Of a stretch of 64,000 bases of DNA, positions 25,489 through 33,862 are shown piece by piece; the first letter of the stretch is position 1; each line of letters opens with the position of its first letter. A program made the position numbers and the translations under genes. The notes under the pieces are model-generated. The model did not search any database, was not told the origin of the DNA, and saw only the letters and a program-made list of their open reading frames with translations. Source of the DNA: Halorussus caseinilyticus (lineage in GTDB: Archaea > Halobacteriota > Halobacteria > Halobacteriales > Haladaptataceae); contig NZ_CP119809.1 in the NCBI RefSeq assembly GCF_029338395.1, positions 2,542,001 through 2,606,000 on the forward strand, in the 5' to 3' direction.

Positions 25489-26625
25489 CTAGAGATAGCC
25501 GAGCGCGTTTAGTTGTTCTTCCGTAGTCCTGTTTTTTGTCTCATCTGCTTGAGCTACCGGCGGTTCGGCGGTAATCTCCCGTCGTCTGCCTTCGAATTCA
25601 ACCCACGGTACCTTCACCAGTTCGTCGGTATACACCTTATCCGGATGGAGGAACTCCCGCGTTGGAATTGGACCGGCACGGTCCAACAAGTGTTCGCCGT
25701 GGTCCGAACTGACCACAGTCTTTCCCGGCATTTTCTCAACCAGTTCCGCCGCTGCTTCCACTGCCATATCTACGTTTTCCCGGTACGCCTCCCGGAGCGT
25801 CGATACGGGTACATTGAGGTCACCCGTGAGTTTCGCCTGCCACGGTGCATCAACGTCGTCGTATAAACTACGGCCAGTTTCACCGAGATATGGGTCGTGT
25901 GGCTGCGTGATATGAATTAGAATACGCTTGTCAGGATGGTCTTCGACCGCCTCTAATGCCGGTTCAATCATTGTTTCGGCGGGCAACACCATGTCGGCCT
26001 CATCCCTCTCGATGAACGTCTCCACGGCTTGTTCTGGCGGGTCCATCCAGATATTTCTGAGTTCGTGAACATCAAGATTAAACCCGTATCGCTGCTGGCG
26101 TTTACTATCGCCGTTCTCAACGCCAAGGTACTGTGGCATCGCCGACGCCGAGACGTAGACGACATCGTAGAGTTGGCGGCCAGCAAAATTCGCGTAAAGC
26201 CACTCCGGAGTTTGAGAACCACGAGAGATACGAGATGTAATATTCCACTCAAGACCACGGCGGTCGATAGCCGCCCGCATTGCGTCGTATCGAAGCGCAT
26301 CAAGGATGACGAGGTTATCCCAGTCCTCACTGAAGATGTCGATACCACGAGGATTCCACGACCGCTTGTTTCCGCGACTATGATACAGTTTGTTTAGCTC
26401 CCTGCCAATATTGTGTCGCACCACTTCTTCGGTAACTAACTTTCGGAGTTTTAGCGGATTCGCAATTCCTCGCTTCACTAATCTGGCGATGCCCATACTG
26501 AACTCGTTTCCAAACGCGCCACGTATAAAGTCCGCGATGAGCCAACTGTACGGTTTTACATAGAGGGGATTGTCGTCCCGAGCTAACTTCCCAATTACGC
26601 TGTTTGCCGAAGTTGACAATATCAT
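25489..26625 (-). CDS. Sulfatase/alkaline-phosphatase superfamily protein
   Basis: The product (378 residues from this start) has the superfamily layout: an N-terminal strand NLVILDALRYDAM with D109 as a likely metal ligand, a middle segment ILIHITQPHDPYLGE, the C-terminal metal motif VVSSDHGEHLLD and the ending QLNALGYL. Relatives from haloarchaeal glycan clusters usually carry Cys or Ser after the first Asp; here residue 110 is Ala, so formylglycine-type sulfatase chemistry looks unlikely. Phosphotransferase or another role is possible. An ATG at 26691 and a longer frame to 26772 exist, but they run into the rmlB promoter and gene. The shorter start leaves room for a shared divergent promoter. 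Confidence 0.75.
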   Translation of the reverse strand: MILSTSANSVIGKLARDDNPLYVKPYSWLIADFIRGAFGNEFSMGIARLVKRGIANPLKLRKLVTEEVVRHNIGRELNKLYHSRGNKRSWNPRGIDIFSEDWDNLVILDALRYDAMRAAIDRRGLEWNITSRISRGSQTPEWLYANFAGRQLYDVVYVSASAMPQYLGVENGDSKRQQRYGFNLDVHELRNIWMDPPEQAVETFIERDEADMVLPAETMIEPALEAVEDHPDKRILIHITQPHDPYLGETGRSLYDDVDAPWQAKLTGDLNVPVSTLREAYRENVDMAVEAAAELVEKMPGKTVVSSDHGEHLLDRAGPIPTREFLHPDKVYTDELVKVPWVEFEGRRREITAEPPVAQADETKNRTTEEQLNALGYL

Positions 26626-26670
26626 ACCGAGCGGCCCGTTCGCCGACGAGGAGCGTGTTCCAACAAGAAT

Positions 26671-26678
26671 GTAAATAG
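26671..26678 (+). promoter_or_regulatory. TATA-like element of rmlB
   Basis: GTAAATAG lies 23 to 30 bases before the ATG at 26701. Its reverse complement, CTATTTAC, could also serve the divergent sulfatase-like gene. Confidence 0.5.
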
Positions 26679-26700
26679 ATGCCCCTAACATGGCCACAAT

Positions 26701-27627
26701 ATGCGCATCCTCGTCACTGGCGGCGCTGGGTTTATCGGGTCGAACTTCGTCCACTACGTTCTTGGCGAACACGACGACGCTGAAGTCGTCACGCTCGATG
26801 CACTGACGTACGCGGGTTCTCGAGACAATCTAGAGGGTGTCCTCGACGACCCTCGCCACGAATTCGTTCGAGGAGATGTCCGCGACCAAAACCTCGTCAC
26901 CGACCTCGTTGCAGACGTTGATGTGGTCGTCAACTTCGCGGCGGAGTCACACGTCGACCGCTCTATCGAGGGGGCGAAACCGTTCGTCTCGACGAACGTG
27001 CAAGGTACACAGACACTCCTCGATGCGGCTAAGGACGCCGGTATCGAGCGATTCCTTCAGGTTTCTACCGACGAGGTGTACGGTCAAGTACTCGACGGGA
27101 AATTCGCCGAAGACGACCCGCTGAATCCACGGAATCCCTACGCTGCGACGAAGGCAGGTGCCGACCTGCTCGCCCAGAGCTACGAGACAACTCACGACCT
27201 ACCGGTACTCGTCACGCGAACGTGCAACAACTTCGGTCCACGACAGCATTCCGAAAAGCTGATACCGAAGTTTATCCAGAACGCCGCCGCCGGTGAACCG
27301 TTGCCGCTGTACGGCGACGGGTCGAACGTCCGCGAGTGGCTATACGTCGAGGACAACTGCCGTGCGCTCGACCTCGTACTCCGGGATGGCAAGGTCGGCG
27401 AGGTCTACAACATCGGTAGTCACGACGAGAAGACGAACCTCGAAGTCACCGAGACGATTCTCGATGCCGTCGGTGCCTCAGATGAGCTAATCGAATTCGT
27501 CGAGGACCGTGCTGGCCACGACCAGCGGTACGCACTCGAAAGTGAAAAGATTCAATCACTCGGCTGGAAGCCCAGTTACTCCTTCGAGGACGCCCTCGAC
27601 TCGACTGTTAGCTACTATCTCGACTGA
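26701..27627 (+). CDS. rmlB: dTDP-glucose 4,6-dehydratase
   Basis: This 308-residue extended SDR enzyme converts dTDP-glucose to dTDP-4-keto-6-deoxyglucose. The Rossmann motif VTGGAGFIGSNFVHYVL is at the N-terminus. The signature LDALTYAGSRDNL is specific for this dehydratase, and STDEVYG carries the catalytic Asp-Glu pair. The Tyr-Lys pair is Y147 and K151 in NPYAATK. NNFGPRQHSEKLIP and YGDGSNVREWLYVEDNC also match RmlB. No rmlC or rmlD is present in the window, so the product is probably diverted to the FdtA/FdtB-type enzymes 4-5 kb away rather than to rhamnose. Confidence 0.93.
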   Translation: MRILVTGGAGFIGSNFVHYVLGEHDDAEVVTLDALTYAGSRDNLEGVLDDPRHEFVRGDVRDQNLVTDLVADVDVVVNFAAESHVDRSIEGAKPFVSTNVQGTQTLLDAAKDAGIERFLQVSTDEVYGQVLDGKFAEDDPLNPRNPYAATKAGADLLAQSYETTHDLPVLVTRTCNNFGPRQHSEKLIPKFIQNAAAGEPLPLYGDGSNVREWLYVEDNCRALDLVLRDGKVGEVYNIGSHDEKTNLEVTETILDAVGASDELIEFVEDRAGHDQRYALESEKIQSLGWKPSYSFEDALDSTVSYYLD

Positions 27628-27661
27628 TTCAGTTGTGTAGTCCCTCTGTTAACGGAACAGT

Positions 27662-29482
27662 TCACGTCTTCTCCGTACCTTGCGACTGCATGCTATACAG
27701 TTTCGCGTATTGTCCGTTTTTCGCAACGAGTTCCTCGTGTCTTCCGGTCTCGATGATTTCTCCCGAATCGACCGTGTGAATCCGGTCGGCATTCTGTACT
27801 GTCGATAGTCGATGGGCGATTCCAATCATCGCGTAGTCCGATTCCAGATTCTCGATGGACGTTTGCACCTCTTTCTCCAGCATCGAATCGAGATTACTCG
27901 TAGCCTCGTCGAGCACAAGCACGTCTGCTTCCTTCAGTAACGCTCGGGCTAACGCGACACGCTGTCGCTGTCCCCCCGAGAGACGCACACCGTGGTCCCC
28001 GAGTCGTGTGTCGTATCCCTCGGGCAGTTCGTCGAAGAACTCGTCTACCTTGGCAATCCGAGTAACTCTGTCCAACTTTTCCTCCGAGACATCCCGATTC
28101 CCGATGGTGAGGTTGTAGCGAAGCGTGTCGTTGAAGATAAACGGGTCCTGACGAACGACTGCAATCCGCTCGCGCCACTCGTCGATTGGCATTTCATCAA
28201 TCGGGTGACTGTTCGCCCGAACTTCACCGGAATCCGGTTCGTAAAAGCGGGCCAGTAACGAGACGATTGTTGATTTTCCAGCACCGGACTCACCGACGAT
28301 TCCCACGAATTCGCCTTTCTCGAGTTCTAGAGAGACACCCGACAGTACCTCCTCGTCCTGACCTCGATACGAGAAGTGAACATCGTCGAACGTAACCGTT
28401 CGCACTTCTTCAGGCACCGACTCTAACTCGACTTCCCGCTCTCGACTTTGGTCAAGTTCGTCGATGAACTGCTGCGTTCGAACGAGATGCGGGAGGTTGT
28501 TCTCTATCTTATAGAGTTTCGTGTTGAGATTACTCACCTTCGGTCCGAGTCTGAACATCGCAAAGAGGAAAACACCCAGTGCGCCAAGTGACATCTCGGC
28601 GAAATCTATAGCGAGATATATCAACAGGAATACCGAGATTGCCGTCAACAGGTTGTAGAAATTCTGTATCGCCTGCTGATTACGACGCTGTTTGATACTC
28701 GAACTGGCAAACTGTTCTACCGCATCCAAGAAATCACCGAAGAGTTCCCCTTTTAGCCCGAATAGCTTCGTGTCCCGAATTCCCTGTGTCCCTGCCTGTG
28801 CGGTCTGTTGGACGCGTTCGTTTGCGTCCGCAACCCGGTCGCCAATATCGTAGCCCGACTCCAAAACGTACCGGAACAGTATCGAAAAGCCACCGAGAAA
28901 CACGATGGCAAAGAGTGTCAGAAGCGGTGACAGCACGAACGCGACTGCGAGGTACATCAGACACAGCAGTCCCTGTTCGAGGAAGTTGACGACGAACTGT
29001 ATGACTCGACCGGCGTACTCGGCCTGAGTTACAATCGCGTTGAGAATATCGTCCGACCCCTCCCGGTCGAAGTACTCGACCCGCGCGTCGAGTGCATTTC
29101 CGAACGCCCGTGTTTGTAGTTCTCGCGTGTAGTTAACGGCCAAAACTCCGCGCAACCATCGGACGGCGAACGTCGAGGTCCACCGAACCGTAAGCACGAA
29201 ACTAACGCCCGCGACCACGGTAGCGAGCGTGAATGGAATTCCCAGCCGCTGATACGCCGCCACGAACACCAGTAGTACCCCCTCCGCGTTGGCCGCCGGA
29301 TTCCCCGGTGCCTGCACGATTTCGATGATTGGAAGAATGAAACTCAACCCGACCGCTTCGAGCGCCGCCGCAAAGACGCCAGCGACGATAATCGCCGCCG
29401 TAAATCCCGGTCTGTATCTGGCAACTCGCACTAGAGCTTGGAGTTGCTTCCGGTAGTGAATCCGCTCGGAGTCTGCATCCAT
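27662..29482 (-). CDS. ABC-type lipid-linked glycan flippase (PglK/MsbA-like)
   Basis: This 606-residue half-transporter fuses six membrane helices (about residues 30-320) to an ATPase domain. The ATPase has Walker A GIVGESGAGKST, the Q-loop AVVRQDPFIF, signature LSGGQRQRVALARALL, Walker B VLVLDEATS and the H-loop GIAHRLST. Homodimers of this type flip lipid-linked oligosaccharides (PglK) or lipids (MsbA) across the membrane. With the polyprenyl sugar transferase and the AglB-like enzyme in the same island, a glycan flippase is the natural reading. ATG at 29482 is preferred to the TTG three codons upstream. The gene is convergent with rmlB. Confidence 0.87.
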   Translation of the reverse strand: MDADSERIHYRKQLQALVRVARYRPGFTAAIIVAGVFAAALEAVGLSFILPIIEIVQAPGNPAANAEGVLLVFVAAYQRLGIPFTLATVVAGVSFVLTVRWTSTFAVRWLRGVLAVNYTRELQTRAFGNALDARVEYFDREGSDDILNAIVTQAEYAGRVIQFVVNFLEQGLLCLMYLAVAFVLSPLLTLFAIVFLGGFSILFRYVLESGYDIGDRVADANERVQQTAQAGTQGIRDTKLFGLKGELFGDFLDAVEQFASSSIKQRRNQQAIQNFYNLLTAISVFLLIYLAIDFAEMSLGALGVFLFAMFRLGPKVSNLNTKLYKIENNLPHLVRTQQFIDELDQSREREVELESVPEEVRTVTFDDVHFSYRGQDEEVLSGVSLELEKGEFVGIVGESGAGKSTIVSLLARFYEPDSGEVRANSHPIDEMPIDEWRERIAVVRQDPFIFNDTLRYNLTIGNRDVSEEKLDRVTRIAKVDEFFDELPEGYDTRLGDHGVRLSGGQRQRVALARALLKEADVLVLDEATSNLDSMLEKEVQTSIENLESDYAMIGIAHRLSTVQNADRIHTVDSGEIIETGRHEELVAKNGQYAKLYSMQSQGTEKT

Positions 29483-29537
29483 TCTACGCAAAGGACTTCC
29501 ATCCGAATAGAAAAACGATACGATACGGCCGTAACGC

Positions 29538-31328
29538 TCACTCTACGGTGACGCTCTTGGCGAGGTTCCGGGGCTTGTCGATGCTTCGGCCGAGTCGCTT
29601 GGCGACGTGGTAGGCGACCAACTGGAGTTGGACGTTCGCCAGCACCGGGGCCACGCGAGGGTGGGTCTCGGGAATCTCCAGCACCGCGTCGGCGAACCGG
29701 CCCGCGTCCGACGCGCCGTCCGTAACCGCCACGACCGGCGCGTCTCGGGCCTCAACTTCCTTGACGTTCCCGACGGTCTTGGTCGCCTCCGGGCCGTCGC
29801 CGGTCACGACGGCGAAGACGGGCGTCTCGTCGGTCACGAGCGCCAGCGGGCCGTGTTTGAGTTCGCCCGCCGGGAAACCCTCGGCGTGCTTGTACGTGAT
29901 TTCTTTCATCTTCAGCGCGCCCTCCAGCGCGACCGGGTAGTGGTGGCCCCGGCCGACGAAGAAGTAGCCCTCGCTATCGACGTACGTTTCGGCGACTTTC
30001 GCGGCCCGAGTGTCGTCCAGAATGGCCTGAACCTGCCCCGGCAGGTCGCGCAGGGCCTCGACAATCTCGCGGGCGTCGTCGCCGGACGCGACGACGCCCG
30101 CGAGCAGGTTCGCCGCGACGACCTGCGAGGAGAACGTCTTGGTCGCCGCGACCCCGATTTCCGGGCCAGCGCGGATGAACAGCGTCCGGTCGCACTCTCG
30201 GGCGGCGGTCGAACCCACCACGTTCGTCATCGCCAGCGTCTCGACGCCGCGGCGTCTGGCCTCCCGGAGCGCCGCGAGGGTGTCCGCGGTCTCGCCGCTC
30301 TGGGTGACGCCGACGACGAGACCGCCGTCGGAAATCGGCGGCGGCGCGGTGGCGTACTCGCTGGCGAGGAAAGCCTGCGCGTGGACGCCCGACTCGCGCA
30401 GGAGTCGGGCACCGAACAGCGCGGCGTGGTAGGAGGTACCGCAGGCGACGAACTGGACGGACTCGGGGTCGAGACCCGCTAACGACTCGACTTCGACCGA
30501 CCCCGTGAGTTCGTCCACCCGGCCACGCAGACACTTCCGGAGCGCGCGGGGTTGCTCGTGAATCTCCTTGAGCATGTAGTGGTCGTAGCCGCTCTTTGCG
30601 GTCTCCTCGGCGTCCCACGCGACCCGAGAGACCGACTTGTCGAGGAGTCGGCCCTCAGCGTCCGAGACGGTCCACGACCCGGATTCGAGGCGGGCGAACT
30701 CGCCGTCGTCCAGATACACCACGCGGTCGGTGTAGTCGAGGAACGCGGGCACGTCGCTGGCGAGGTAGGCGGCGTCGTCGCCGACGCCGACGACCAGCGG
30801 CGAGTCGTTTCGGGCGGCGAGGACGGCCTCCGAGTCTTTCGAGACGGCGGCCAGCGCGTAACTGCCCTCCAGTCGGGCGACCGCCGCGCGAAACGCCTCC
30901 TCGAAGGTCGCGCCGTCGGCGAGTCGGTCCTCGATTAGGTGGGGGACGACTTCGGTGTCGGTGTCGCTTTCGAACTCGTGGCCCGCCGCCCGGAGGTCCT
31001 CGCGGAGGTCGGCGTAGTTCTCCACGATGCCGTTGTGGACGACCGCAACGTCGCCCGCGCAGTCGGTGTGGGGGTGGGCGTTGTCGTCGCTCGGCGGGCC
31101 GTGGGTACTCCAGCGGGTGTGACCGATGCCGACCGGCCCGCCGAGGTCGGTGGCGACGGCACGCTGGAGTCGCTGTATCTCGCCCTCGCGCTTGCACACC
31201 GACAGGTCGCCGTTCGAGAGCGCGACCCCCGCGGAGTCGTAGCCGCGGTACTCCAGTCCTTCGAGACCCGACAGCAGAACGTCGAGCGTCTCGTCGCCGC
31301 GGCCGACGCAACCGATGATACCACACAT
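29538..31328 (-). CDS. glmS: Glutamine--fructose-6-phosphate aminotransferase (isomerising)
   Basis: This 596-residue cytoplasmic enzyme makes glucosamine-6-phosphate, the first step to UDP-GlcNAc. MCGIIGCVG provides the N-terminal cysteine nucleophile after Met removal. The glutaminase motif RGYDSAGVAL, then HTRWSTHG, are present, and two SIS domains follow (FVACGTSYHAALFG and YFFVGRGHHYPVALEGALKMKEITY), ending AKSVTVE. The ATG overlaps the stop of a tiny upstream ORF as TGATG. Upstream lies glmU on the same strand, so the three form a coupled operon for UDP-GlcNAc supply. Confidence 0.95.
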   Translation of the reverse strand: MCGIIGCVGRGDETLDVLLSGLEGLEYRGYDSAGVALSNGDLSVCKREGEIQRLQRAVATDLGGPVGIGHTRWSTHGPPSDDNAHPHTDCAGDVAVVHNGIVENYADLREDLRAAGHEFESDTDTEVVPHLIEDRLADGATFEEAFRAAVARLEGSYALAAVSKDSEAVLAARNDSPLVVGVGDDAAYLASDVPAFLDYTDRVVYLDDGEFARLESGSWTVSDAEGRLLDKSVSRVAWDAEETAKSGYDHYMLKEIHEQPRALRKCLRGRVDELTGSVEVESLAGLDPESVQFVACGTSYHAALFGARLLRESGVHAQAFLASEYATAPPPISDGGLVVGVTQSGETADTLAALREARRRGVETLAMTNVVGSTAARECDRTLFIRAGPEIGVAATKTFSSQVVAANLLAGVVASGDDAREIVEALRDLPGQVQAILDDTRAAKVAETYVDSEGYFFVGRGHHYPVALEGALKMKEITYKHAEGFPAGELKHGPLALVTDETPVFAVVTGDGPEATKTVGNVKEVEARDAPVVAVTDGASDAGRFADAVLEIPETHPRVAPVLANVQLQLVAYHVAKRLGRSIDKPRNLAKSVTVE

Positions 31329-31432
31329 CAGTCCGTACCCTCGTCCGTAGTCGCCGCCACCTCGGTCGCACTCGCCGCCACCTCGGTCGCACTCGCCGCC
31401 ACCTCGGTCGTAGTCACCGCAATCTCGTTCAT
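31328..31432 (-). CDS. 34-residue coupled ORF with seven-residue repeats between glmU and glmS
   Basis: The ATG lies one base after the glmU stop codon (TAA-C-ATG), and the TGA overlaps the glmS ATG as TGATG, so a ribosome could read glmU, this ORF and glmS in turn. The product begins MNEIAVTT and contains three copies of the heptad TTEVAAS/ATEVAAS/ATEVAAT, ending TDEGTD; it is acidic and alanine-rich with no known domain. Each repeat also carries GAGGTGG in the mRNA, which resembles a ribosome-binding site. It may be a leader that tunes glmS translation rather than a functional peptide. No homologue is known to me. Confidence 0.5.
   Translation of the reverse strand: MNEIAVTTTEVAASATEVAASATEVAATTDEGTD
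31349..31411 (-). repeat. Three-copy 21-base tandem repeat inside the small ORF
   Basis: Three adjacent 21-base units (31349-31369, 31370-31390, 31391-31411) differ from each other by one or two bases at the unit edges. Because the unit is a multiple of three, copy-number change would keep the reading frame and the stop/start overlap with glmS. Confidence 0.85.
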
Positions 31433-31433
31433 G

Positions 31434-32636
31434 TTAGCGGAACACGTCGGCGTGTTCGCTTATATTTTCGGACGCGGTGACGCCGGTTCGGAGGTGGGCG
31501 CTCGGTCCGACCAGTGTGCCGGGCGCGAAACTCACGTCGCCGTCGGCGCGCACCCGGTCTGCCAACAGCGCGCCGAGTCGCTGGCCCTCGAAAACCGTGT
31601 CGCCGACGCGCACGTCGCCCGGTCCGCCCGGAACCGTGGCGTTCGCGCCGAGCGAGACGCCCTGTCCGGTCACGCAGTCCAACAGGGTCGAGTTCGCGCC
31701 GACGCGGGTGTCGGTGTCGAGTACCGACCGGGAGACGACGGCGTTCGCGCCCACGGTGGCGTTCCGGCCGAGCGCGGCGTACGGGCCGACGACCGCGCCG
31801 GGTCGGACTTCCGTGTCGGGACCCACCACGACCGGACCTTGGAGCGTGGCGTCGTCGTGAACCGTCGCGCTGTCGGCGACCCACACCGACTCGCCGCGTT
31901 CGGGTTCGGTGACGCGCCCGCCGAGGAGCAGGTCGCGGGCCACGTCCAGCAGGTCCCACGGGTAGGTGGCGTCCTCCCAGAGTTCCTCGGTGACGACGCC
32001 CCGAACCGTCGCCTCGCGGTCGATGAGGCGGACCAGCGTGTCGGTCAGCGCGAGTTCCCCCTGCACACGCGGGGTCTCCTCGATGGCGTCGAAGATTGAG
32101 GGGTCGAAGGCGTACACTCCGGCGTTGAGCAGGCGGTAGTCGTCGGTCTCGGGTTTCTCGACCAACTCGACCACCCGGTCGCCGTCCATCACGACCGCGC
32201 CGTAGTGAGACACGTCGGCCCGCTCGGTCACGGCGAGGGTCGCGGCCCCGTCGGTCTCCTCGAATGCGTCGAGTACGTCGGCGACCATCTGGCGCTCGAT
32301 AACTTGGTCGCCGTTGACGACGAGGAAGCCGTCCTCGTCGGCGACGGCCTCTCTCGCCTGCAGGAGGGCGTGACCGCTCCCCAACTGCTTGTCTTGGGCG
32401 ACGTAGTTGACCGGGACGTTCCGGTAGGTCGGCCCGAAGTGGTCCTGCACCCGGTCGCGCTTGTAGCCGACGACGACGTGGAGGCGCTCGACTCCGGCCC
32501 CGATGAGCGCGTCGAAGACGTGTTCGAGAATCGGCCGGTCGGCGGCCGGAAGCATCGGTTTCGGACGGTTCCGAGTCAGCGGCCGTAGACGGGTCCCCTC
32601 TCCCGCGGCCAGCACGACGGCGGCGCGAACGGTCAT
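31434..32636 (-). CDS. glmU: Bifunctional GlmU-like sugar nucleotidyltransferase/acetyltransferase
   Basis: This 400-residue protein has an N-terminal nucleotidyltransferase domain (AVVLAAGEGTRLRPLTRNRPK, QLGSGHALLQAR, VVNGDQVI) and, from about residue 240, a left-handed beta-helix of hexapeptide repeats (VGPYAALGRNATVGANAVV and similar). Archaeal proteins of this layout act as glucosamine-1-phosphate acetyltransferase and GlcNAc-1-phosphate uridylyltransferase. Together with the coupled glmS downstream it would form UDP-GlcNAc, a donor or precursor for the glycans encoded in the island. A plain glucose-1-phosphate uridylyltransferase activity may also exist. Confidence 0.88.
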   Translation of the reverse strand: MTVRAAVVLAAGEGTRLRPLTRNRPKPMLPAADRPILEHVFDALIGAGVERLHVVVGYKRDRVQDHFGPTYRNVPVNYVAQDKQLGSGHALLQAREAVADEDGFLVVNGDQVIERQMVADVLDAFEETDGAATLAVTERADVSHYGAVVMDGDRVVELVEKPETDDYRLLNAGVYAFDPSIFDAIEETPRVQGELALTDTLVRLIDREATVRGVVTEELWEDATYPWDLLDVARDLLLGGRVTEPERGESVWVADSATVHDDATLQGPVVVGPDTEVRPGAVVGPYAALGRNATVGANAVVSRSVLDTDTRVGANSTLLDCVTGQGVSLGANATVPGGPGDVRVGDTVFEGQRLGALLADRVRADGDVSFAPGTLVGPSAHLRTGVTASENISEHADVFR

Positions 32637-32811
32637 GGGTTACGTATCGGCTACGGGCCGTATCAACTTTCGCCCTCGGGAGACGCCGCGAGACGACGAG
32701 CGGCGGCGGCGAGACGCGACCGTGGGCGCAACGAACGCTACCGCCGGAGCATCAATAGTTGTCGTTTGAGAACGAAATTTGATTGTTTAAGACGCTTCTG
32801 CAATTGTCACG

Positions 32812-33258
32812 TCACCCGGTATCCTCGTGGAGTCGTTCGACGCGCTCGCTAATCCAGTCGAGAACGGTGAACGCCACGTCGAGGTGGTGAGTACCGAGCG
32901 GCGAGTCCCGTGCGGTCCCCGCGTCCGGCGGCGGGTGGAAGTGCGTCCGCGGTGCGTCGGTTTTCGGATGGCGGTCCCACGGGCACTGATACCGCTCGTC
33001 TCCGCGCGTCTCGACGTAGTGGAAGTAGTAGTCGTCAGTCGTGAACCAGTGTACGTCGAGACGCGCGGCGTCCACGTCCCGCGGATACCCGTTCTGGTCT
33101 AGGCGCACTTCGAGTTCGCGCGGGGAGGCGCTACTCGGAACGAACTCCCACGACGCCACGAGCGGATGGCTATCGGCACGTCGGCCGATGGTCCGGAGCG
33201 TGGGCACGTCGAGTCGTCCCGTCGAAGTCGAGTCGTCGTCTCGCGGTGAGTCCCTCAT
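32812..33258 (-). CDS. TumE-like toxin candidate (haloarchaeal pair partner)
   Basis: The 148-residue acidic protein has a core with DVHWFTTDDYYFHYVETRG, then CPWDRHPKTDAPRTHFHPPP and a C-terminal helix DVAFTVLDWISERVERL. The aromatic/His-rich segment, a WD followed by spaced histidines, resembles the TumE (DUF6516) toxin core as I recall it. The ATG at 33258 is preferred over a longer frame that would overlap the upstream regulator and read as arginine-rich. It lies 26 bases downstream of a winged-helix gene that commonly accompanies this family in haloarchaea. The toxin role is inferred, and the activity is unknown. Confidence 0.65.
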   Translation of the reverse strand: MRDSPRDDDSTSTGRLDVPTLRTIGRRADSHPLVASWEFVPSSASPRELEVRLDQNGYPRDVDAARLDVHWFTTDDYYFHYVETRGDERYQCPWDRHPKTDAPRTHFHPPPDAGTARDSPLGTHHLDVAFTVLDWISERVERLHEDTG

Positions 33259-33284
33259 CGCGTTCCAACACCTCTTCGAGACGG

Positions 33285-33842
33285 TCAGACCGACACCGCG
33301 TCGTCGGCGTCGCCGCCGCGTCGTTCCGCGCGGTGTGCGGCGCGCTGGAATATCTCCAAGTCCCGACGCACGGTTCGCCACCGAGCGAGCGCGTCCCATC
33401 GGTCGTGAATCTCGTCGTGGTCGTTCGTCTCGAACGCCGCGGGAGAGACGGCTTCCGGGCCGGGCGCGTCGAATCGCTCGCGGAGACGCTCGTCCTCGGC
33501 GACGAGTTCGTCTATCCGGGCGCGGAGGTCGGCGACGGAGTTGTTCGTGGCGAGGTCTTCGATGCGCTTCCAGCGGAAGTACGAGTCGTTGCGCCGGTAC
33601 GTCGCCGGACGACCCTCTCGGCGTTCGACGATTCCCATCTCGACGAGTTGGTCGAGTGCGTCGCGCGCACCGTCGTCGGAACAGTCGGCGGTCTCAGCCA
33701 CGTCGCTGGCCGTCGCGTAGTCGGTCGTCCCGGTCATCACGTCGTAGACGCGCTGGAACGTCGTCCGGTCGTCGCGCCACCGTCGCGCGCTCTCGTCGGC
33801 GTGCGAGTCCGACGGCGTGGGTCCGGTCGGTCCGTCGCTCAT
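33285..33842 (-). CDS. Winged-helix regulator, likely antitoxin of the pair (DUF7342-like)
   Basis: This 185-residue protein carries an N-terminal winged helix: TTFQRVYDVMTGT, SDVAETADCSDDGARDALDQL (recognition-helix region) and MGIVERREGRPATYRRNDSYFRWKRIEDL. A coiled-coil-like acidic helix (about residues 105-130) and a C-terminal helical tail follow. It matches haloarchaeal DUF7342-type regulators. A perfect inverted repeat covers the TATA box 21 to 58 bases upstream, which fits autoregulation. The next gene is the TumE-like protein, giving regulator-first order as in many toxin-antitoxin operons. Confidence 0.8.
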   Translation of the reverse strand: MSDGPTGPTPSDSHADESARRWRDDRTTFQRVYDVMTGTTDYATASDVAETADCSDDGARDALDQLVEMGIVERREGRPATYRRNDSYFRWKRIEDLATNNSVADLRARIDELVAEDERLRERFDAPGPEAVSPAAFETNDHDEIHDRWDALARWRTVRRDLEIFQRAAHRAERRGGDADDAVSV

Positions 33843-33862
33843 GCACCGGGTTTCGACCCGTG

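Noticed and set aside
31349-31411. CRISPR-like array
   Set aside because: The 21-base units abut one another with no spacers and lie in an open reading frame.
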